From the NCBI RefSeq assembly GCF_030272615.1, contig NC_081410.1, positions 126,405,140 through 126,469,139 on the forward strand: a stretch of 64,000 nt of DNA, given 5' to 3'. Position 1 is the stretch's first letter. Each line of letters begins with the position of its first letter. This stretch comes from Cryptomeria japonica (Eukaryota > Streptophyta > Pinopsida > Cupressales > Cupressaceae). The notes beneath the pieces were generated by a model. The model was given only the letters and a program-made list of their open reading frames with translations, had not been told where the DNA came from and ran no database searches. Positions 57,810-64,000 of the stretch are shown in pieces. Made by a program: the position numbers and the translations under genes.

Positions 57810-59334
57810 ATGCGTAGAGACTTTGCTCCTCTCTCCTTCAGGATTCTCTTTCATCCTTCACTTTGCACACACTCACAACCTATTCATTCACAATAAACTT
57901 ACCCATTCCCATCATGGCTTGTTATTGATCTACCTAAGATTGGTTAGCCATCCATAATAAACCTCCCTTTCCATCCATAATAAATCAGATCCTATCTGTG
58001 GCTAAGGCAATTCCTACGTCTAGTGATGGGTGTGGAACTGAGGACATCACATGTTTCGAGGAGTACAGTTTCTTCCAGCTTCCTTCAGTCTATCCGCACA
58101 CAATCCGCAATAAAGCAACATTTGCATCGCAAGATCCGCAATAAAGTTTCATCTTCTCCGCAATAAAGTATCAGCTTCATGGATTCAGTCAGTTTCAGAT
58201 GAGACACAACAGCAACAATGGGCTTCAACAGAATCAAATCTTTCAACAGACTCAGACAACATTATGGTTCAGTGTTAATCTATCCCTTTTGTGAAAGTGA
58301 ACATTGTGACCAATCAAACATGACTTATACAAGTGACAAGAGACACTAAACTTGAGGACTACAGTGGATGTTGGTGTCGAGTCTTGGTTTTCTTTTGATT
58401 TCATCTTTTTGGTGACATGTCTTTTAGCTTTTCCAGGATGTCTCTGACTAGAGATTCTATCTCCAGGATGTCTTTGACTAGAAAGGCGAGGATGGGGTAT
58501 CATCACCTATTTGCATTTGCTGTCTGTGGATTGTCTCTTAGTAATGCTATGACTTGTCCAAGGATATGAGGACACTATGAGTCTAGTATGAACTGGGGCA
58601 TTCCTTGTTTGTGACTGTCTTATCTCCATGCAAACAGGTACAATGACTTTTTGGGTCGAACATATGCCTCGATGGTCATAACCTATTTTTCCATAATAAA
58701 GCTCAATGATGATAACGCACAAGAAGCTCTTTCACGTTCATATCTTCTGTCTTCCATCCCCCTTTTTTGATTGACTTCCATCGTCCTTCTTGAGTCCACG
58801 TAGCCTGCTATCACATGACTGAGTATAATGACACACCAAAAACATTTGCATTTCATATAGTTACACCTGCATTACCACATATAAGTATTTCACATACATA
58901 CATATAGATATCACAATTGCATCACATCCTGCACACAACACTTGTTAGCACAATTTACATTTACATTATCATATTCATTTGCATTACATACATTCACATT
59001 TGCATCATACATCACATATACAATATAAAAGAATAAAAATATTGCATTGCATCATGTACATATTTGCATCCATATCAAAAGCGTCCATATCATAAAACAT
59101 ACATTATAAGAAGCATCTCATTACATAAGTACACATGCATATAGCTACCACAAAAATGAATCATCTCTCATATATAATCAAAATGTGTCATGATATAATG
59201 ATGTCAAAAATCATATGGCTACAAAATCACCCGCAGGTGTCTACAATACAAAAATGGTACATATACTGATACAAGGGAGCCCTCTATGGCTATGATGAAC
59301 TCCCTCCCTCAAAGCCACCCGGCCTTGACGGAGT

Positions 59335-59940
59335 CTAAGCTCTAGAAGGACCCGCTCCAGGATCACCCTGCCTGTCTGGTGGTGGTCGAGGACCCATGAC
59401 CCCACCACTAGATGCCTGTCTCCTCCGGCTCCCTCCCGTAGTCGTCACTGTCCGCGATGGTCTATGGAAGCTCCTCGCCCGCTGATCTGCTGGCATGACA
59501 CCATAATACAGGTCCCTCCAGTAGGCGATCTCCTCTCCGGCTCGCAGCACATATGCGTAGCCTGCTCCTGCATCCTCTGCCGCCTGCCTCCCTTCTCTCA
59601 GCGCTGTCTCAGCCTTAGTATAGCGCTGGATAGCCTGATCCCTCTCTCGCTCAGTGTCCCTGAGCCTCATCCTGAGTCGGTCTCTCTCCCTCTCCAACTC
59701 CTGGATCTCGTCTGCTTGGCCCTGGCAGATCTCCCTCAGCTCTAGCAGCTCATCCTGCTCTGGATCCCCACCCTCTGCCTCTGCCTGTGGCTCTCCCTCT
59801 GCGGGTGCCTGCACCTGTGCCGACCCCTGTGCCTGTGCTGGTGCCTGAAAGGGTACCTGTCTCTGTACATGCCTAGGCACCTGTCCCTGTCTCTGACCCT
59901 GTGCCTGTACTGGCACCTGTCCCTGCACCTGTCCCTGTCC
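59335..59940 (-). pseudogene. C-terminal extension of the antisense PMD gene, behind one in-frame TAG
   Basis: This stretch is in the same frame as the PMD exon and is separated from it only by TAG 59943-59941 in a run of Q-G repeats, where CAG would be expected. It holds a Gln/Pro/Ala-rich linker, a coiled coil of about 50 residues rich in E, R and L (about 59750-59590), and a basic tail. If the TAG is a mutation, the original protein was about 670 residues. Otherwise the extension is untranslated. Confidence 0.6.
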
Positions 59941-61287
59941 CTACCCCTGTACTCTAGGACCCTGTGCTGCTGGTACCTGCAGGGGCAATCCACCGCGACC
60001 CCTCACCACCTGAGCCTGTCCCTCCTGTCCCCCCTCCCTCCGAGGTTCCACCCTCCTCTCCCCAACTACTCTCCTCCGCCTCCGTCGGCCCCTGCCTCCA
60101 TCACCCCCACCGTCATCATCATCATCTCCTCCTACCTCTCCCTCCAGTAGCTCCCCTGGATCTGTCAGTCGAGGGAATGGATGCTCTGCCCAGTAAGCTG
60201 TATACTCTGCATCCATACTTGCATCTTCAATCTCTGGCCACATATCCCAGGGTAGGGGCATCATCTCTGCCAGCTGTGTGACGGCCTGATCATATGATAA
60301 TAATGGCCCGAACTGCGCCTGATCCCTCACTGTGCGGGCATACATACCCGAGCCTCGTGGCATCCTCTGGATCCTGCCAAACTGTCTGCCAACCCTGTCC
60401 ACCAGCTGTCTCTCCAATATGTAGGGCGTCCGCCCAATCAGATATCTGCTCCTGAAGGTATAAGGCAGCTCCACTGCATCATCCTCCCACTCCTCACACC
60501 CCAGATACGGCCTCCAGATGACTACATCAATGTCATCTATCACACGCCTCCAGTGCTCTAACCTACCAATCCGAAGCTGTGAAGTAATCATATCATAAAG
60601 ATGCACAAAGCTCCGCCCATGACCTCTGCCCCTGAAGTGTATCGGCCGTGTGATAGGCAGATGCTCGTATGCCCACACCTGCAATAGTGTCACTCCACAG
60701 CCCAATCCCACTGATCCATGGTAGACGAACTGGTGCAGCTCATAATACAGGTGTGCCAAGACACATGGACCCCATGCATATCTGGTGTGCTCAGTCACCA
60801 ATATCTCCAGTGCTCCTCCCCAACCCACTGCCAACCCCCGTGTCGCCCTGTCCGAACACAAGAACCCACTGATGGCTCCTCTGATCACAGCTGGCAAAGC
60901 TAACCCTGTCGCGGTCATGGTGTCCCATGCCACATGCCCTGCTCTCATCTCTAGCCCGGGATCCTGGAACACCTGTCTCAGCTCCTCTCTGTCTCCATCT
61001 CGATCGTATGGGATCAGCTCTCCATCGATCGGTATGTGCAATATCCTGTAGACATCCTCGAGGGTCACTGTCATCTCCCCCATCAGCAAATGAAATGTGC
61101 AGGTCTCGGAGTGCCATCTCTCCGCCAGCGCAGTCAGCAAACCCATGTTTGCCCGAAACTCAGGCACATATAATACATGTCTAAGGCCCATCTCCTCGAT
61201 AGCCGCTCTATCCTCAAACGATAACTCTGGTCGCAACCTCTGTGTAGACGGGAATCTCTCCCGTGACTCTAACATGGGCAAATACTC
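59941..61287 (-). CDS. Antisense plant-mobile-domain (PMD/MAIN-like) gene of Tat-B, exon 2
   Basis: About 448 codons open on the minus strand, opposite to gag-pol. The N-terminal half has the PMD signature: L-R-H-V-L-Y-V-P-E-F near residue 35, then W-H-S-E-T-C-T-F-H-L, then G-E-M-T-V-T-L-E-D-V-Y-R-I-L-H-I-P near 70-90, and W-R-P-Y-L-G near 255. A stretch of Asp, Gly and Arg follows near the end. PMD proteins are plant nuclear proteins related to transposon-encoded ones. Extra antisense frames, some PMD-like, are known from Tat-group elements. The true start is in exon 1 (62159): no ATG fits the 5' part of this exon, and CTGCAG/GAG at 61288 makes a clean acceptor. Confidence 0.8.
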   Translation of the reverse strand, partial: EYLPMLESRERFPSTQRLRPELSFEDRAAIEEMGLRHVLYVPEFRANMGLLTALAERWHSETCTFHLLMGEMTVTLEDVYRILHIPIDGELIPYDRDGDREELRQVFQDPGLEMRAGHVAWDTMTATGLALPAVIRGAISGFLCSDRATRGLAVGWGGALEILVTEHTRYAWGPCVLAHLYYELHQFVYHGSVGLGCGVTLLQVWAYEHLPITRPIHFRGRGHGRSFVHLYDMITSQLRIGRLEHWRRVIDDIDVVIWRPYLGCEEWEDDAVELPYTFRSRYLIGRTPYILERQLVDRVGRQFGRIQRMPRGSGMYARTVRDQAQFGPLLSYDQAVTQLAEMMPLPWDMWPEIEDASMDAEYTAYWAEHPFPRLTDPGELLEGEVGGDDDDDGGGDGGRGRRRRRRVVGERRVEPRREGGQEGQAQVVRGRGGLPLQVPAAQGPRVQG

Positions 61288-61329
61288 CTGCAGTCAAACA
61301 ATCAATCATGTCAGTCATCGTGGCATTCA

Positions 61330-61690
61330 CTGTTTATCACAAAATGCTACTTGCTATCTCAATGCATATGGTTATCTACCCTAGTGACACTCACTGTTCA
61401 TCACAAAGTGTTGCTATTTATCCTAGTAGTGCTCCCTGTTCATCACAAAGTACTACGTGTGTGACACTCCCTGTTCATCACAAAGTGTTACTCACATTTA
61501 GCACTCCCTATTCATCACAAAGTGCTGCTCATCCTTTGGGTGCTCCCTGTTCATCACAAAGTACTCTATCTTGGTGCTCCCTGTTCATCACAAAGTGCCT
61601 TGATCTATCCTAGTCTTCCTCGAGGACCTGCTTGAGTGCATCCTCTCAGCAGTTTATCCAATCGACAGCGTATGTTCATCACAGAACTGC
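61330..61690. repeat. Irregular minisatellite, about eight copies
   Basis: The core CTGTTCATCACAAAGTG recurs at 33-45 bp spacing (for example near 61394, 61436, 61471, 61509, 61547, 61581). It lies wholly inside the predicted antisense intron. Confidence 0.85.
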
Positions 61691-61732
61691 CGATTTGACC
61701 TAGAAGACTAAAAACTTGCATTTTCTGACATA

Positions 61733-61980
61733 TACGCGTTTTAAATTCACAAACGCGCCTCTTGACTGCACAAGCGCGCCTACAAAACACAGACGCGCCT
61801 GTTTGACATAAACGTGCCTAAATTACTCACAGACGCGACTTTGGAACATAAATGCCCCTACAGGACATAAACGCGCCCGCATCAAGCACAAACGCGGTTA
61901 CAGACGTAAACGCGCCTGGAACCGACACAGACGCGCCTGGTGGACACAGACACGCCTGGCACCGACACAGACGCGGTTGC
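61733..61980 (-). repeat. GCGCGTCTGTG-type repeats in the antisense intron
   Basis: About twelve variants of plus-strand ACAGACGCGCCT. On the minus strand they read as the GCGTCTGTG unit of the sense leader (48046-48285). Confidence 0.85.
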
Positions 61981-62093
61981 ACGTTTTTGCACTTTTTTGT
62001 GCCCTATTCCTAAGCGCATTTATTGCTAAAATACTATGCATTAATGACAAAATTGAAATGCGTCAAAGTACGAGGAGGTTTGGTGGTACTTAC

Positions 62094-62159
62094 CGGCTCT
62101 CCTGCCTCTGCTGGCCTCTGAAATCGGCGAATGCGGTCGAATCTGTGTACGAAAGCCAT
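62094..62159 (-). CDS. Exon 1 of the antisense PMD gene (22 codons)
   Basis: ATG at 62159-62157 followed by A-F-V-H-R-F-D-R-I-R-R-F and on to G-E-P at the donor 62094. The exon ends on a codon boundary and exon 2 continues in frame. A longer frame from 62281 is out of phase with exon 2 and is therefore rejected as the start. Confidence 0.55.
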
Positions 62160-62251
62160 CGCTGCTGACTGCTGCTGCTCTTTTCTCGCTCTGCACTGTG
62201 ATCTCGTGAGGGTGTAGATGACAATGAGGATGTCTTTTGCCCGTGGTTTAT

Positions 62252-62257
62252 CTTATA
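62252..62257 (-). promoter_or_regulatory. TATA box of the antisense gene
   Basis: Minus-strand GGCTATAAGATA, 93 bases before the exon 1 ATG; Tat-A has TATAAATA in the same place. Confidence 0.55.
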
Positions 62258-62355
62258 GCCTACCCTAGCCCTTGCCTTCATTTCCCGAGTTAGTATTCTT
62301 CATCCTGTGACTTTGTCACTTTATTCGGTCAGTTCATTCTAGCCTTTATTTCTTA

Positions 62356-62404
62356 TCGAGAGATTGTCTGCAATCTTTTCAGACATTTTCATCCAATCTC
62401 TCGA
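62356..62404 (+). promoter_or_regulatory. Conserved stem-loop upstream of the PPT (Tat-B)
   Basis: Arms TCGAGAGATTG and CAATCTCTCGA, perfect over 11 bp, with an inner GTCTG/CAGAC stem. The outer arms are identical to those of Tat-A although the loop has diverged. Confidence 0.75.
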
Positions 62405-62457
62405 GGGGGCACATTATTCCCATTCTGGGGCAACTCTGTATCAGTTCATCTTATCTT

Positions 62458-62503
62458 CTTTGAAACAACGCGACAAGCCGCATTGTCTCAAAGAGGGGCA
62501 AAA
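62458..62503 (+). promoter_or_regulatory. Hairpin and polypurine tract of Tat-B
   Basis: CTTTGAAACAACG (62458-62470) pairs with CATTGTCTCAAAG (62481-62493). The PPT AAAGAGGGGCAAAA follows and ends at the LTR. Confidence 0.75.
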
Positions 62504-63295
62504 TGTAGACACCCAAAATTGTCCAGTTTAATTAAATAAATATTTTGTTTATTTAATTATCTAAGCCTAATTCTTCTATTAATTAAATAAATCTTTATTT
62601 ATTTAATTAATTCATTTATCCTCTTCTAGCCTTATTTCTCATTTAAATAAATACATTTATTTATTTAAATTATTCTTTTCCTAAATTAAATAAATATTTT
62701 TATTTATTTAATTGTCATACTTCTTCTATTAATTAAATAAATCTTTATTTATTTAATTAATTCATTAACTTTTTCTACACATGACACATGTCATTCATCT
62801 CTTAATTCCTACACTACCTACCTCTTTCATTATTTTGGTATTTCTTTTACCTACCCTCTAATCCTAGCCGACCTCTCTTTTTACACCTCTCAATCTTAAC
62901 CCTCCATTTCATATTGTGTCTTCTATTCAAGGAGATGCTTCCTTCATTGTCAAACCCTAATAACCCTAATCACTCATGCTAATGATCTTTCATGCAACTT
63001 GCTACACTACGATCCTACTTGCAACCACATTCCGTTCTTTGTTGAGCTCTTGTGCATATAAAAATCTGAGAGCAAATATATCAAGCAAGATCAATGGAGA
63101 TAGGAAGAATGGAGATCAAAACCCTATTGGACATGTGATGGTATAATCTTTGTGATTTTGAGTTATTTGCATTGTCTTAGGTAATCTTCATATGTTATGG
63201 TGGATCTTTGTTCATTGTTAGGCTAGGGTTTTTGTGGTTGGATTCATTTAGTCTTTCAATATTGTTATTATTGTTATCCATTTTCACCATAAACA
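62504..63295 (+). repeat. 3' LTR of Tat-B (full length)
   Basis: 792 bp, TGTAGACACCC...ATAAACA. Its first 260 bases hold five AT-rich palindromic units (about 62523, 62574, 62638, 62681, 62723). Confidence 0.95.
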
Positions 63296-63427
63296 GTGAG
63301 GTATAACATCTTTCTCTTTCTAGAGTAGATTATAATATTATGAAAGTACATATATAATCTATAAGTAATTACGATTTTGATATTCTAAAAATAGTACAAA
63401 ACAAATCATTTACTTCAGCGATTCTAT
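63296..63427. repeat. Right copy of the 132-bp duplication flanking Tat-B
   Basis: It begins directly after the CA of the 3' LTR and matches 47167-47298 with two substitutions. Confidence 0.92.
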
Positions 63428-64000
63428 GTGAAAGAATTCGTGATCTTTATCAAACTCTAGATTGTTTCCTATTACTAATTAAGAGAATTCTACCTAGTCT
63501 AAACAAGTCTATTCATTTTCAATCGATCATGTAAAACATTCTTCATCCTATTTTACGCAGAATGGTACACAAATTGTGGCGGTCTATCCTTATTTGCACC
63601 TCTTAAATATATTAAGTACTAATTAGATCACTCATGATCATAACAAATATATGCTTGTCTTGGTGGAGACTGATAGAGTTGTGTAACTTTTCTCCGTTGG
63701 ACATGTGGTCCTTCTTGTAATGTTTCTCTTTCTTTGAATTAATAAATTTTTACCCCTCTTTTGATTGAGAACATTACATAATTTGGGACACTGCAAACAC
63801 GACTTTAATAGTTTTTTAATATCACTAATAAAAATAAAGACTTTCAATACAAATTTATATAAACAATAACAAAAACTTAGAATTTCACAGCTAAGACTGT
63901 TCCAATAAACGTAAAACTAAATTCATAAAATGTAAATAATTTAATTGTGATAATTAATTTGAAATTCAAATAAAAGAATGTACTATCAAAAATGTCAAAA
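63428..64000. other. Right flank of Tat-B
   Basis: AT-rich DNA. A 69-codon minus frame (63638-63847) has no recognisable domain. No element identified. Confidence 0.45.

Larger units (their letters stand above)
57601..59334 (+). other. Region between pol and the antisense gene of Tat-B
   Basis: It holds three designed-looking stem-loops (57663-57809), a stretch homologous to Tat-A 38623-40189, and CAT-rich low-complexity DNA (58850-59200). No reading frame is supported. Confidence 0.65.
61288..62093 (-). other. Predicted intron of the antisense gene (GT-AG, 806 bp)
   Basis: Minus-strand donor CCG/GTAAGT at 62093 and acceptor TTGACTGCAG/GAG at 61288. Splicing joins the codon CCG to GAG in frame. 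The intron contains a minisatellite (61330-61690) and the GCGTCTG-type repeats (61733-61980). Confidence 0.6.
47299..63295 (+). mobile_element. Tat-B: young 16-kb gypsy Tat element with antisense gene
   Basis: Layout: 5' LTR 47299-47931, PBS 47935-47952, leader to 50079, gag-pol 50080-57600 in one frame with five stops, convergent antisense PMD gene 62159-59335, PPT 62489-62503, 3' LTR 62504-63295. In the roughly 550 bases of LTR that I compared directly I saw three substitutions, all C/T, so insertion was recent. The presence of a second RNase H between the first one and integrase is diagnostic for the Tat lineage. Confidence 0.95.

Noticed and set aside
59464-60281. Plus-strand frames opposite the antisense PMD exon
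   Set aside because: Low-complexity S, L and P-rich shadows of the Gln/Arg/Asp-rich minus-strand protein.
61330-61690. CRISPR-like array of short repeats
   Set aside because: The unit is degenerate, spacing irregular, and it lies in an intron of a plant retroelement gene; a minisatellite explains it.
62090-62281. 63-codon minus frame from 62281 as start of the antisense protein
   Set aside because: Splicing from it at the only good donor leads out of frame into a stop in exon 2; the ATG at 62159 fits instead.

Overview
This window reads as intergenic DNA from a large seed-plant genome, most likely a gymnosperm such as a conifer. That placement is an inference from the density, size and nesting of LTR retrotransposons and from the absence of any recognisable single-copy gene. 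I found no tRNA, rRNA, CRISPR array or prokaryotic signal. About 85% of the window is assigned to retroelements whose ends I could fix from TG...CA termini, primer-binding sites (PBS), polypurine tracts (PPT) and target-site duplications (TSD).

Layout, left to right: (1) 1-6474, minus strand: the 5' part of a Ty3/gypsy element of the Tat type (Tat-Z; LTR 5197-6474, PBS 5176-5193, gag start at 292), interrupted by two solo LTRs (984-1608, TSD TTGTG; 3063-4528, TSD AAAAG). (2) 6593-11765, minus: a deleted copia element (Cop-1) with gag, scraps of integrase and reverse transcriptase, and an RNase H end. (3) 12666-20640, minus, TSD AGAGT: Cop-2, with gag but no pol; a roughly 1,160-codon passenger reading frame of unknown function sits where pol should be. 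(4) 21588-28586, plus, TSD GGAAT: Cop-3, with a different LTR but the same passenger gene. (5) 29398-30545: a solo LTR, TSD CCTCT. (6) 31229-43984, plus: Tat-A, a decayed Tat element from which reverse transcriptase, RNase H and integrase were removed by one internal deletion. (7) 44402-46077: a short LINE-like insertion carrying only ORF1 and flanked by a 17-18 bp TSD. (8) 47299-63295, plus: Tat-B, a young 16-kb Tat element with near-identical LTRs and one continuous 2,507-codon gag-pol frame broken only by five stop codons. An unusual 132-bp direct duplication flanks it.

How the parts work: Tat-B encodes Gag, protease, a G-patch-like segment, reverse transcriptase, a degenerate first RNase H, a second (archaeal-type) RNase H and integrase. 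On the opposite strand, between pol and the 3' LTR, lies a separate gene with its own TATA box, a 22-codon first exon, an 806-bp GT-AG intron and a plant-mobile-domain (PMD) exon. Tat-A keeps the ruin of the same antisense gene and its TATA box. Three 24-nt stem-loops of one architecture, with different but complementary inner stems, follow the pol stop codon of Tat-B; two more lie inside the coding region.

Most worth following up: the passenger gene shared by two copia families with different LTRs; the covarying hairpin family of Tat-B; the spliced antisense PMD gene and the repeats its intron shares with the sense leader; and the 132-bp duplication around Tat-B. The stretches between elements (each under about 1.1 kb) show no gene I can support.
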